Shown here in pieces: positions 25,632 to 36,500 of a stretch of 64,000 nucleotides of DNA. Below the pieces are notes generated by a model. That model searched no databases, was not told where the DNA came from, and was given only the letters and a program-made list of their open reading frames with translations. The first letter of the stretch is position 1. Each line of letters starts with the position of its first letter. This DNA comes from Flavobacteriales bacterium (GTDB taxonomy: Bacteria; Bacteroidota; Bacteroidia; Flavobacteriales_F; PHOS-HE28): positions 1,680,001 through 1,744,000 of the forward strand of contig CP065018.1 in NCBI GenBank assembly GCA_016700415.1. Reading direction: 5' to 3'. Both the position numbers and the translations under genes were made by a program.

Positions 25632-26021
25632 ATGTCTTTCAAACGCCGCCTCCTCCTCTTCTCCTTCGGAATCGGCTTAGGCTGCATCCTCGCTTGGGCC
25701 ATCTTCGGCAGCCGCCTGGAAAACACCGACTGGATGCCCAACTACCGCGTGAAGCTCCGCCTGAAAAACACCTTGGTAAAGACCACGCCGGAAGCTGAGG
25801 CCATGCTCGCACCACTGCACCTCGACCTCACCGACCTGCGCAACGCCATGGACAGCTGCGACATCGACTTCAGCGACAGCAAGCGCAGCAAGGACAGCCT
25901 CGTGTATTACGTCCATGGCACCGTGCGTGGGCAACAGGTCCACTACATGGCGTCCACCATGCGGGATTTCAGGACGGATTCCACGGCTACGTTGGTGAGC
26001 ATTCAGGCGGGTGGGCGGTAG
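25632..26021 (+). CDS. Small membrane-anchored protein, DUF4258-like
   Basis: A 129-residue protein with one N-terminal helix (residues ~6-26, LLLFSFGIGLGCILAWAIFG), a WMPNYRVK segment just after it, and a soluble domain ending in a beta-hairpin-like region with VDFSDSK-type motif (IDFSDSKRSKDSLVYYV). Small proteins of this layout follow ald in other Bacteroidota and are annotated DUF4258; I assign that from memory of the pattern, not from a search. The function is unknown. Probably extracytoplasmic and membrane-anchored. Confidence 0.65.
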   Translation: MSFKRRLLLFSFGIGLGCILAWAIFGSRLENTDWMPNYRVKLRLKNTLVKTTPEAEAMLAPLHLDLTDLRNAMDSCDIDFSDSKRSKDSLVYYVHGTVRGQQVHYMASTMRDFRTDSTATLVSIQAGGR

Positions 26022-26045
26022 AAACGCTGTCCCCTTCCATAGCAG

Positions 26046-26094
26046 CCGCAGGGTCTCGCCAACAGCCATCTCCGACCATCAGCGGACCCTGCGG
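26046..26094. terminator. Inverted repeat between convergent genes, possible terminator
   Basis: CCGCAGGGTC (26046-26055) and GACCCTGCGG (26085-26094) are perfect 10-base arms around a 29-base loop. On the plus strand they are followed by TTACTTCGATCTTTTT. The position between converging stops suits a transcription end, but the loop is long for a classical terminator. Confidence 0.4.
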
Positions 26095-26117
26095 TTACTT
26101 CGATCTTTTTCAGAGAC

Positions 26118-28409
26118 TCACTTCACCTTCACAGCCCGCTTCACCACCACGGCACCGTCCAACATGAAAGTGCAGAAGTAGGTGCCCGCCGCCAGTTTGG
26201 TGGTGTTCCAACTGTAGTTGTACGCGCCCGCCTCGGCCAGTTCCTCACGCAAGGTGGCCAAGGGCTTGCCATCGCTGGTGCTCACCTGCAAGCTCACCTT
26301 GCCCGCTTTTGGCACGTAGTATTCCAGTGTGGTAAGGTCCGCTACCGGGTTGGGGATGATCAACAGGCGTTGCTCCTGGAGGTCGTTCTCCTGTGGCATG
26401 GACCCTTGTTCCGCACTTCCTCTTTGGGCCGCACCATCTTGCGCCGCGCAACATTGGTTGATCTGATCCCGTAAGTCCGTGATCTGCTGCTGCTGCGCCT
26501 TGAAGCCGGCAATGAGCAGCGGGATGAGCCCTTGGTAGTTCATAGCCTTGAAATCAATGGCAGGACTTTCTTCCGCCCCGGCGGAATCCAGCATCGCAGG
26601 TTGATGGATCGTAGTAACGAGCTCCGGTAATACCGCCTCCATCTCTTGTGCGATCAGCCCATACTGGTGTTCGGTGGGCAGGTGCATGAAGCCGAACTGG
26701 TCCTGATCGAAATCGTACGTCTTGGGGGTCAACTGCTGAAGCTTGTTCATGGCCTCATCTGTCGGCAGGTCCTCGATGTTCTGCTTCAATTGCTCATCGC
26801 TGGCAGACCACATCATGCCGGGGGTATAGGTGTACCCCGGAAAGTAGCCCGCCCATTTGCTGTGACCGTTCGGTGCGCCTGTGTTATCCGGACCGGAAGC
26901 CGATCCATATACTCCATAGCATAACGCGGCCGCATCCGTCGAAGAAGCAATGGCTCGGACCCCAAAGTTGGTGGTGCCTGCACCTCCTGTTCCAGACGTG
27001 TAGGCCCCGTAGTTGGAGCCGGTACCACCTGAAGCAACCGAGCAGGTCGCATAATTGGTGACCCCACCCGAAGCATCACCATACAGCCCATAGTTCACAA
27101 TTCCGTTGCCCGCGCTGCCCCATACACCTTTTGCATTGTTCACCACGGTCCCAGCAGTCGCCGTAGCATTGCTGCGCAATCCGTACAACTGTGCGGTTGT
27201 CCCTCCCATTAGGTTCAGCGCCTTGATATATGCACCGTAGAGAAATCCGTTGTTCGCAACGTTGTTCGTCGCATCCACTTCTATGCCGTAGTTGAACAAT
27301 CCCGCATTCAGGGTCTCCATTTTAAGCCCCTTGATCACAGGGGTGGATCCGGGAGGCGTGGACTGTACAAGAATGTGTGAACCGTTCACACTGCTGCCAG
27401 CAACACTTTTAACTTCCACATTGGTCCCACCGTTCACCCCACAATTCGCACAAGTGGTTTGGTCCACCCCTACTGTTAGCCTGTATGGCCCTGCGGTCGA
27501 TGGCGTCCCGATCTGTACCTTCCAGCGTTGATCAGGGCAAGCACCCACGGTCCCTGCCGGTGCATTCGCTGTGCGGAGTTCATTGATCGCACCAGCGATC
27601 GGGGTCCAATCACAATCCGGGCCACCGGTGGTGGTGGGGAACGGGCGGTGTTCCAGCACGCCGGTGCTGGTGTTCACCACCACGGCTTCCATGCTGGCAC
27701 TTACGGGGTTCGTGGGCAATTCCCGGATCGCCACACGGCCATTCAGCACATCCAACCGCTCCGAAGGGTTCGTCGCAGCGGTGAAGTAATCCCCAATGCC
27801 GAAGTAACCCTGATTCCCAGAGGGGTCCGGAATGATACGGGCCAACTCCAATCCGTCCATCTGGGAGGCGATATTGATGTTGCTCATCGTTCGCGTGAAA
27901 ATGAAACGCAACGCATCCGGACCATAGGTAGGGTCGGCTTCCTTATTGTCACCCCAGTTGATCACGGCATCAACGAGATCCTCTCCCTGGTGCTTCGCAC
28001 CCACGTACATCCAGTCCGTGTTCTCGGACATGCTCACCCCTGTGCGCATCCACGGCCGGAAGCCCGCGAAAAAGCTGCCATTGTTGTTGATGTGCAGAAA
28101 GCTCAGCGCTTGCGGTGGCACCGGTGCCCCGATCCCAAGGTGACCGCTCAGGTCCACGTTCGGGAAGTTGTTCACCGGCTGGCCGGGCAGGCTTTCGTTG
28201 AGTTGCATGCGCAGTATGTTGTTCGTGCGCCACTCATGCGGAAAGTTCAACTGCGTGGTGAATCGCAATGCTTGGTTGCTGAGAACATCGCAGCCGATGT
28301 ACTGATTCGCAAGTGTCACCGTATTGTTCAGTTGCGTCACCTGCCCCTGCATGGGGAGATACGCGGCACAAAGGCATGCGCCCAGTGCAAGTTGCTTGAT
28401 CTGCTTCAT
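26118..28409 (-). CDS. Secreted surface protein with S74/ICA (tail-fibre) domain and T9SS sorting domain
   Basis: A 763-residue exported protein (signal peptide MKQIKQLALGACLCAAYLPMQG). A beta-rich body contains many GVYGSASG/NYGAYTSG-type short repeats in the middle (about residues 380-530), as in trimeric fibre shafts. This is followed by the intramolecular chaperone domain SASDEQLKQNIEDLPTDEAM ... YGLIAQEMEAVLPELV (about 540-620), which resembles the phage tail-fibre S74 domain, then a short coiled coil (AGFKAQQQQITDLRDQINQCC) and the T9SS type A sorting domain (IPNPVADLTTLEYYVPKAG onward). It is likely a trimeric adhesin-like fibre on the cell surface; the trimer assignment is inference from the S74 context. 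Confidence 0.88.
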   Translation of the reverse strand: MKQIKQLALGACLCAAYLPMQGQVTQLNNTVTLANQYIGCDVLSNQALRFTTQLNFPHEWRTNNILRMQLNESLPGQPVNNFPNVDLSGHLGIGAPVPPQALSFLHINNNGSFFAGFRPWMRTGVSMSENTDWMYVGAKHQGEDLVDAVINWGDNKEADPTYGPDALRFIFTRTMSNINIASQMDGLELARIIPDPSGNQGYFGIGDYFTAATNPSERLDVLNGRVAIRELPTNPVSASMEAVVVNTSTGVLEHRPFPTTTGGPDCDWTPIAGAINELRTANAPAGTVGACPDQRWKVQIGTPSTAGPYRLTVGVDQTTCANCGVNGGTNVEVKSVAGSSVNGSHILVQSTPPGSTPVIKGLKMETLNAGLFNYGIEVDATNNVANNGFLYGAYIKALNLMGGTTAQLYGLRSNATATAGTVVNNAKGVWGSAGNGIVNYGLYGDASGGVTNYATCSVASGGTGSNYGAYTSGTGGAGTTNFGVRAIASSTDAAALCYGVYGSASGPDNTGAPNGHSKWAGYFPGYTYTPGMMWSASDEQLKQNIEDLPTDEAMNKLQQLTPKTYDFDQDQFGFMHLPTEHQYGLIAQEMEAVLPELVTTIHQPAMLDSAGAEESPAIDFKAMNYQGLIPLLIAGFKAQQQQITDLRDQINQCCAAQDGAAQRGSAEQGSMPQENDLQEQRLLIIPNPVADLTTLEYYVPKAGKVSLQVSTSDGKPLATLREELAEAGAYNYSWNTTKLAAGTYFCTFMLDGAVVVKRAVKVK

Positions 28410-28443
28410 CGTTTTGTGGTGTTGGTTAGTTGGAAGTAAATGT

Positions 28444-29430
28444 TCACATCTTCACGAACTGAAGTGACCGTGCTTCTCTCGACCCTGTGACCCGCATTAA
28501 GTATTCACCCGTTGAAAGCTCAACCGTCCGTATTTGGGTTGATGAACCTGCATGCACATGCTCCTTGATCACAAGCCGCCCCATCATGTCATAAACCGCC
28601 AAGGACCAATTGTCCGTGTAAGGGAGTAGAACAGCGAGGTTTTCATGACAAGGGTTCGGGCCAATGATCAGCCGAGGTTCTTCCCCTGTAACAACCGAAG
28701 TGGCCAATGGACAAGTTCCGGGTTCGGCAGATACGCACACCTGATCAACGAAGTGATAGGCCACACCGCCCATGTATGGCCCAACGGGTAGCGTATCCGT
28801 AAGTGCGTTCCGGAAGTGATTGCCGATCACCACATACTGATAGGCGCTATCCGCCACGAAACTGCCGCTGACCAAGTCCCAATTCAAAGTATCCGCCACT
28901 ACTGCCTGGCTGTACACTTGGGCAAAATCGCCTAACGGAAAGTCAGCCATTCCCTGTGTCCAATGGTATGGGGTGGTGGTGAACAACATCCCCACCTTGT
29001 TGCAGCCAATATCACCCTGTTGGTTCCCTCCCTGTGACGAGTTCAGGAACATGCTCGCGTAATACGTCTGCCCCACGACCAACGGACTCAAGAGCGCCAC
29101 CGAGAACATTTCTCGATAGTCTCCCTCCAGATAAGTCGCATGACCGACATAGGCTTGTCCTTCTTTGGGTTGTTGGTAGCCAAAGATGTTATGCGGAACG
29201 GAAGTACCCGAATCCACGCAAGCATTGAAGTAATCCGGGGTGTCGCTTGCACTGAACCAGTGTGTTGGCCTGGACCCTGGACCAAATCCTGTGACGGGTG
29301 GAATATGTGGGCACGTATCCACCTCTTCGAAACTGGGGTTCGGGATTAAATTCTGCGCTTCACAGCGCGGAGTAACAACAAACAACAGGCAGCCCAAGAG
29401 CCATTTTGCTCCGGTCCACCTGCCGTTCAT
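28444..29430 (-). CDS. Secreted T9SS cargo protein with N-terminal carbohydrate-binding-like domain
   Basis: A protein of about 328 residues. MNGRWTGAKWLLGCLLFVV is the signal peptide; earlier in-frame ATGs (29445, 29502) give less typical signals. The mature N-terminus NLIPNPSFEEVDTCPHIPP introduces a jelly-roll-like domain with conserved GYQQPKEGQAYVGHATYL and VVGQTYYASMFLN segments, a pattern seen in many Bacteroidota secreted proteins. The last ~80 residues are a T9SS type A domain (IIGPNPCHENLAVLLPY ... YDMMGRLVIKE). Thirty-four bases separate it from the S74-domain gene, which lies downstream in the direction of transcription, so they may form an operon. Confidence 0.82.
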   Translation of the reverse strand: MNGRWTGAKWLLGCLLFVVTPRCEAQNLIPNPSFEEVDTCPHIPPVTGFGPGSRPTHWFSASDTPDYFNACVDSGTSVPHNIFGYQQPKEGQAYVGHATYLEGDYREMFSVALLSPLVVGQTYYASMFLNSSQGGNQQGDIGCNKVGMLFTTTPYHWTQGMADFPLGDFAQVYSQAVVADTLNWDLVSGSFVADSAYQYVVIGNHFRNALTDTLPVGPYMGGVAYHFVDQVCVSAEPGTCPLATSVVTGEEPRLIIGPNPCHENLAVLLPYTDNWSLAVYDMMGRLVIKEHVHAGSSTQIRTVELSTGEYLMRVTGSREARSLQFVKM

Positions 29431-29601
29431 TGTTGAGAGAAACATTCGTTCAGTGTTCGTTCGTGTCGACCGGTTTCGCATCGGCCCGGTCAAAAACCGC
29501 AAGTAATATTGCCCTCTCGCCTCGCCGTCGTGCTGGGGGCATGCCAGATGTCGGTCCGGTGGCCACGGTGGCGGGGCTTACTCTTTCTTCAGCATCCGCC
29601 T

Positions 29602-29690
29602 TACCTTTGTTCAGTTCCGTTTCATTTTTACTTCGCAGTTTGGTGGGACATGGACTTCGGCCCTCGGTGTTAGCGCACCGGGGGCTTTTT
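29602..29690 (+). ncRNA. Candidate small RNA or micro-ORF transcript
   Basis: On the plus strand a perfect -7 box TACCTTTG (29602-29609) is followed about 50 bases later by a strong terminator: GCCCTCGGTG (29660-29669) pairs with CACCGGGGGC (29676-29685), with one G-T pair, a 6-base loop and then TTTTT. The predicted transcript from about 29616 to 29690 is ~75 bases. It lies in a gap between two minus-strand genes, so no other gene explains promoter plus terminator. It also contains a 7-codon frame ATGGACTTCGGCCCTCGGTG ending TAG (M-D-F-G-P-R-C) inside the hairpin. No known RNA family is matched by eye. Confidence 0.45.
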
Positions 29691-30193
29691 CATTTTTCTT
29701 CTGGTGATGGGGTCGGCATGGGTTTCTGCATCACTTCCCTCAGGTATTGCGCCTGTGCAGGTGTGAGTTTGGGTTCCTGGCGTGAGAGGGGCTGTTCGTA
29801 GGGAATATGCCTCCGCAACTCATCCACGTACGATTCCAAGAATTCCACACGCTCTTGAAGATCATGCAACTGGCTCGCGCATCCTTCCAGCGTTGTCACT
29901 TGGCGCTGGCGATCCATCTTCATCTGCCACAGTATTTCCCTATACACTTCCGGGTCGGGGTGTTGGAAGGTGCCCACCTGCTCCATACGGGATGCTTTCG
30001 GGGTATCCTGTTCGCAACTTATGTTGGTGCTTGCAACAGCGGCACATCCGAGGCTGCTCTTGTGCAGACCCATGCCCGAAGCAGTTGGCGCGTACGCGTG
30101 TGTGGAACTTTGTTGCACGGGTTCCATGGAAACCCGAAGGTAAGCCCAAAGCGGGCAGGCCAGGAACAAGGCTAAGAGGCCACCGCGCAACAT
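29690..30193 (-). CDS. Hypothetical exported protein
   Basis: A protein of 167 residues starting MLRGGLLALFLACPLWAYL, an uncleaved or cleaved signal-anchor. It continues with a Ser/Ala-rich region and a helical, charged second half (RQRQVTTLEGCASQLHDLQE, VEFLESYVDELRRHI) likely to form a coiled coil, and ends P-T-P-S-P-E-E-K. The longer frame to 30388 runs back through 8-base tandem repeats and is rejected as start. Its stop lies on the T-run of the opposite-strand terminator. I do not recognise the family; position upstream of the T9SS cargo gene cluster suggests an envelope role only by context. Confidence 0.6.
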   Translation of the reverse strand: MLRGGLLALFLACPLWAYLRVSMEPVQQSSTHAYAPTASGMGLHKSSLGCAAVASTNISCEQDTPKASRMEQVGTFQHPDPEVYREILWQMKMDRQRQVTTLEGCASQLHDLQERVEFLESYVDELRRHIPYEQPLSRQEPKLTPAQAQYLREVMQKPMPTPSPEEK

Positions 30194-30573
30194 GGCAAGA
30201 GGTTTTGCACTATGCCGCGTGTGGAAACACCCAAGCCGGGAGGTGGAGGAGGAACTACTGAAGGTGATTTTAGCTGATGAGCTGATGAGCTGATGAGCTG
30301 ATGAGCTGATGAGCTGATGAGCTGACGCACCTCGACTCCGCTCGGCACCCAAGTTGACTGGTTGACGCACCTCGATTTTGCTCGGCACCCAAGTCGATGA
30401 GCCGGTAGGCTGGATAAGTCACCAACCCTTTATGCTTGCTGTCGAAATATGTGGCGAAGCATCCCATGGCATGCTAAAGCTTCGCAAAAAATACGTTGCT
30501 GGCCAAAGTATGTTTTGCCTACTTTTAATCCTTTGTGCCGGGTCGCACGGAACAGGCCGAGCGGTGCTTCCCC
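30194..30573. repeat. Repeat-rich intergenic region with 8-base microsatellite
   Basis: The 380-base gap has no convincing gene. At about 30270-30325 GAGCTGAT is repeated about six times in tandem. Two copies of a GCACCTCGA[C/T]T..GCTCGGCACCCAAGT unit follow at about 30326-30394, 38 bases apart. The rest, to the stop of the large PKD gene, is unremarkable AT-richer DNA with no clear promoter. Confidence 0.6.
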
Positions 30574-33500
30574 TCACTCCGTCCCCCGCACTACGGTAAC
30601 GTGCCCGTAGAACACGCGCTCATCGCCGTCCCTGTTCAGCACCACTTTCCACACGTAGACATCGGTCTTCACCGGCTTGCCGTGGTAGGTTCCGTCCCAA
30701 GATGCGTTGCGGTCTCTGGTATCGTAGATCCGTTCGCCCCAGCGGTCGAAGACGAAGAATTGGTAGCGCCAATTATCGTAGCCGTTGAGGATGGGCTGGA
30801 AGTCCTCGTTCACGCCGTCCTGGTCCGGGGTGAAGGCGTTGGGCGCAAAGATGTCGGGGTCGCTGGTGGCGACGATGGACCGGCACACGGTGTCCGGGCA
30901 ACCGAAGGTGTTGATGGCCACCAAGCACAGCGGATACAGGTCATCGGGTCCTGCCGGGAAGAGGTGCAATGGCTCGAAGGCGTTGGAGTGCTCCCCATCG
31001 CCGAAATCCCAGATCCAGCTCACTGCATCCGTGCTGACGTTGTGGAACTGCAACGCGTAGGTGGTGCTCTGCATGGGCACATAGCTGAAGGCCGCCGTAG
31101 GGCGCGGGTCCACATGCACGGCCGCTGGTACGAAGAGGCTGTCCACGCATCCGCCTTCACCCGTGGCGATCAACGTAACATCATAGTCGCCTTGCGGATA
31201 GATGTGCCACGGGGACTCTTCGAAGGAGCTTTCGCCATCACCGAAATGCCATTGATAGCTGCTGGTGTTGAGCGAAGTATTCCCGAAGGTGACGGGGTAG
31301 CCCGCGCAGGCCGGTTGCGGCTCCGCAACGAACTGCGCCACCGGCGTGGGATACACGGTGAACTCATCCGTGCTCACGGCCGTGCAGCCGTACTGGTTGG
31401 AAACGGTGAGCGTGATGGTGTAGGTGCCTGGCTCCGCGTAGGTGGCCACAGGGTTGTTCAGCACGGAGTTCGTTCCGTTGCCGAAATCCCAGGTATGGCT
31501 CACGTCGCCGGTGGAAGCATTGGTGAGCTGTACATCGGTAGGTTGATCGCAGCTCTGGCCGGCCGCCATGGTGAAGGCGCTCACCGGCAGCGGGAAGGCG
31601 ACCACGTTCGCTGTGGCGGTGTCCGTGCAACCGTTCAGGTTCTCCGCCACCAATTGGATGGTGTAGGTGCCCGCATCGTTGTAGGTATGTGCGGGGTTAG
31701 GAATACCGATGGTATTGTTGTCGCCGAAGCTCCACTGGTAAAAATCGGCACCGGTACTGCCGTTGGTGAATTGCACGTCCAGCGGGATGCAGCTGCTGAC
31801 CGGGTCCGGCGTGAACGCGGCCATAGGTGTGGCCGCCACGGTCACCGTTTGGGATTGCGTAGCGGGACAAGGGCTGATGGTGGAAGCCACATTGAGGGTG
31901 ACGGTATAGCTGCCGGCCGACGCATAGCTGTGCGTTGGCGCGGAAAGGGTGGAGCTTTCCCCGTCACCGAAATCCCAGGTCAAGCCTGCGGGCGCGGGCG
32001 TGTTGTTGGTGAATTGGACCGGCGCTCCCACGCAATGCTGGCCGGGGTGAATGGTAAAGTCGGCAGGCGGTGAGGCCAGTACGGTGATGTCCACGCTCAC
32101 CGTGTCGAAACTGCAGCCGTTGTCCGCGAAGAGCGTGGCCGTGTAGGTGCCTGCCGTGTCATAGGTGGTGGTCACGCTCCCGTCGGTGCTCACATTGCCA
32201 TTGCCGAGGTCCCAATGCCAGTTCGTCGCCCCGATGCTGTACTGCGTGAAGTGTACGGTCAATGGCGCACAGCCGCTGGTGGTGTCGGTGTTGAAGAAGC
32301 CGGTGATGTTATTGGGCAGCGTGGTGATGGTGTATTCCGCCGTATCGCTTCCGCAGGCATTGGTGGCCACCAGCGTAATGGTGTAGGTGGTATCGTTCGC
32401 CCCGGTGTAATACGTGTGCTGCACGAGGCTGTCGGCGGTGGTGCTGGTGAGGCCGTCGCCGAAATCCCAGAAATAGCTGTCCGCTTGGCCGATGGTGACG
32501 TTGCTGAAAGTGACCGGCCACGGGGAGCAGCCTGAATCGAAGTCCGGGCCGAAGAGCGCAGTGGGCTCCGGATGAACGGTGACGACCACGGATGAATCCA
32601 CGGAACCGCAAAAATTGGTGGCCGTGAGCGTGATGGTGTAGGTGGTATCCTCAGTGAGGCTCGCGTAGTACGTGTTCTGCCCCGGTTCCTCAAGCACGGA
32701 ACTTCCGCCATCGCCGAGATCCCATGCGAAGCTCATACCGTCGCCGGTGCTCTGGTTGTCCAAGGTCACCACCAAGGGTGCGCAACCTTCAAAAGGCGTG
32801 GCGGTGAAGCCGATCCCAGGCCCTGCCCATACCGTCACCGCATGGCTGATGGTGTCCGTGCAACCTGCGGCCGTGTATGCCACCAGTGTAACGGTGTACG
32901 TGCCCGCCGTGTCGAAGACGTGGGAAGGTGATTGGACGAACGCACTGTCGCCATCACCGAAGGACCAGGCCCAGCCGGAGGCTCCGATGCTCTCATCCGA
33001 AAATGGAAAAGACAAACCAGAGCATGCGGTGGGGTCGTTGGAGAAGGCCGCCGTGGGAAGGGGATCCACTGTGGCGTTCGCCGAGGCGCTGTTGCTGCAT
33101 CCGTTGGCATCGGTGAAGGCATAGGTCACCGGGAACACGCCTTCGCCGCTTACTGCCGGGTCGAAAGTGCCCGCCGCCGCGTCCGTGATACCGGTGCCGC
33201 TCCACGAGCCGCCGACCGGGGTCGCTGCGAAGTCCTCCGGGGCGCCGTCCGCGCAGATAGCCACCACGCTGGTGATGGCTATCACGGGCAATGGATCCAC
33301 GGTGACATCCACCTGGTCCTGCGTGACGCAAGAGCCGTTGCCCACGGAATAGGTGAGGGTATATGTGCCTACAACTGCAGGGTCAAAAGCTCCCGCAGCA
33401 TCCACGTGCGAACCGCTCCACGTACCGCCCGAGGGAGCGCCGGAAAGTTGCAGGACACCGCTGTTGATGCAGGCTGCCGTGTCATTTCCCGCCGTTGCCG

Positions 33501-36500
33501 GATCGGTGATGGTGATCACCGTCACGGTCATCTGGTCGCTGGCGGAACAGTTGTTGGCATCGGTGAAACTGTAAGTGAACACGAGCATATCCGGACCGTT
33601 GGGCGTGAACGTCCCGTCCGGGGTGACGCCCGTACCGCTCCACGTTCCGCCAGAAGGCGAATATCCTGCGAGCGTTTGCACAACAGGTTGATCGCAGAAG
33701 GTGGTGTCGTTCCCTGCGGAGACCACCGGCAAAGGGTTCACCGTGATCGTGCGGGTGGCCGTGGTGATGCAACCGTTCGGGTCCGCATAGGTGTACGAGA
33801 GCACATGCGCACCGGCCCCGGCCGTTAACGGGTCGAAATCGTCTCCGCTGATGCCGTTCCCGGTCCAGGTACCGCCCACCGGCGTGGCGCCCAAGGAAAA
33901 GGCCGGCTCATCGATGCAGAGCTGCTGGTCCGGGCCGGGATCCACCACCGTGGCCGGTACCACGGTCACGGTGGCCTGGTCGCTGGTGGAGCAGCTGCCC
34001 GAGCCTACCGTGTAGATCACCACGAACGCGCCCGTCACCACCGGTGTAAAGATCCCGCCGATGGAGATATCACCGGTCCACGTACCGGCGCCAGGCGACC
34101 CAGTGAGTTGGATCGGCGTGGCATTCAGGCAGATCAGGCTGTCAGGTCCTGCATCCGCGGGTGCGGCGGGCGGCGCCACCGTTACCTGCACCGTGTCCAT
34201 ATTCGTGCATCCCTGTGGGCTGGTCACGGTGTAGATGAGCTGGTGGACGCCTTGCACGGAAGGTGTGAAATGTCCGTCCGCGGTCACGTTGGGATCGCCG
34301 CTCCAGACACCGCCCACCGTGATCGGGAACAAGACCTGCGGCAGGTTGCTCTCACAGAAGACGGGGTCGGTCCCTGCGTTCGCGGCAGGCAAGGGGTATA
34401 CCGTCACCTGGGTGCTGGCGGAACCGGTGCAACCACCTCCTTGCCCCGTAAGAATGATCGTGGACGTGCCTGTAGGCGTGAACGTGAGCGGGCTGCCGCT
34501 TCCGACGGATACGCCATTCGCGGTCCACTGGTAGTTGCTGCCGCCGCTCGCGGTGAGGGTGACGGGATCACCGGCACATGCCGTGGGCGCAGCAGGTGAA
34601 ATGTTCAACACAAGCGGCGGGTTCACCGTCACGGTCACGGTGCTCGCCGGCCCGTCACAACCACCGGCAGAGGCCGTGACGGAATAGACGCCTTGGCCCC
34701 CCATGGTGATGTTCGGAATGCTCGGGCTGGCGGAAAAGGAACTGAAGCCGTTGGGGCCGGTCCAATGGAAGGTGATGCCCGGCACCGGTGTTGCGCTCAA
34801 GTCCAAGGTTTCTCCCACGCAGAGCGTAATGGGGCCACCGACCACGGGGGCCGCAGGCAAGGGCGTCACGGTGATCGGTGTGCTGGAGGTGGTGGTGCCG
34901 CATGCGCTCGTGGCGGAGGCCGTGATGGTGAAACTACCTTGAGCAGGATAGGTCACGGCCCCGGGGTTCTGTGTGTTCGCACTGGCAGGATTGCCGCCCG
35001 TCAAGGTCCAGCCATACGCGGTGATGGGCGATCCACATGCGGTGAAGGTCGCGGTGGGGTTCACGTTCTGCCCCGCACAGATCCCGCTGACGGCATTCGC
35101 AGCTACCTGCGGCGGCGCGCCCACCGTCACCGGTACGATCACCGGGAACGTTCCGCATGAATTGATCGCCTGCAAGGTCACATTGTACGCCCCCGCCCCT
35201 GTGAAGGTGAACTGCGGCTCGAAGGTGGTGGCGCCCGTGCCTCCGCTGAAGGTCACTGACGTGCTTCCCCCGCAGGCCGTACTACTGGCCGCAGCCAGCC
35301 AGTTGTATCGTGTGGAACAACTGTTGGGGCTGGTGCTCGTGTTGTCCGTGGTGCTCACAAGCGGCGTGCATCCTGTTGTAGGTGAAAGCGTGAAGGCCGG
35401 TTGCGGCGGGGCTTCCACGCAGATGCAGTGCGTCATGCTATCAACTCCGCAAATGGCATTTCCAACCTTCAGCTTCACGCAGTATGTGCCCGCTTGGTCG
35501 AAGCGGATGTTCGGGGCTTGGGAACCAGTGGTCCAACCGGAGGGAGCGGTATTGCCGTTGGTGGTGCCTAATGCGCCCAGTGCCGTCCAGCCTATCGTGG
35601 GGGTCACGCTCCAAACAACTTTGGGCGGGCCGCAGGTCGGCGCCTCACTGCTTGTGGCTGTGCTCGTAAAGCTCACCGGGGCTCCTGCACAACTGGTATC
35701 AGCGGACATGGTGAAATCAGCCTGTGGGGCGTCGCTCACCAGGATCGGCCCTGCAGTACCGAAGGACGGAAAGGCCAGACAGGGGTTGGTGGCCTCGATC
35801 CGGACCGTATAAAAAGGTGGGGCCGCCGCACAACTTGTTTGTTGGTAAACATGGCAAAGCTGGGCGGGGGCGGGTTGCACAAAACTCGTGTCCGTGTCGT
35901 CACCAAAATCCACCAAGTACTGCGTACCGATCGTGTTGCTGGAGGTGAACGTGATCGGGAAGCACACAGGCTGGCCAGTACATACCGAAGTATTACCCGG
36001 ATTGTTGATCCCCACGCTGGGATTGCTGCCGATGAAAACGTAAAACTCCACGGTAACGGAACATCCGTTCGGATTGGTGATCGTGTAGGTGAGCGTGTTC
36101 AGCCCGATGGGATATTGATGCGTTTGGGTCCAACCGGTCGCCATGGGCGTAAAAGCCGCGCCGCCTGTGCCCCAGTCCAAGGAATAGGTCGCGCCTGCTG
36201 CTGCCGTACTGTTGTCCACGAAGCTAAAAACATAGGCGGCCGCTCCTTGATTGCAAAGGCTGAAGGTGGTGGTACCACTGAATACCGAGGTGGTGACGTT
36301 GGGGTCCGCTGCCATGGTGAGGAACGGGTTCGGTGCGGCATTCACCGTCACCGTGACCTGATCCGTGGCCGTGGCACCATTGTCATCGGTCACGGTGAGC
36401 GTATAGGTCTGCGAACTGGTGGCCGTGCACACCGGATGCTGTGCGTTCGCATTGTTCAGCCCGGTGGCAGGCGTCCAGCTATACTGGTAGGGTCCGGTGC

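Noticed and set aside
30270..30325. Tandem GAGCTGAT units considered as a CRISPR-like array
   Set aside because: Units are 8 bases without spacers; it is a simple microsatellite.
30250..30388. N-terminal extension of the hypothetical gene through SSAHQLIS repeats
   Set aside because: The extension is encoded by an 8-base microsatellite that reads through all frames; a proper signal-anchor starts at 30193.
30535..32073. 512-codon plus-strand frame opposite the giant PKD gene
   Set aside because: Val/Gly/Arg/His-rich mirror of repeated PKD coding sequence; the minus frame has signal peptide and sorting domain.
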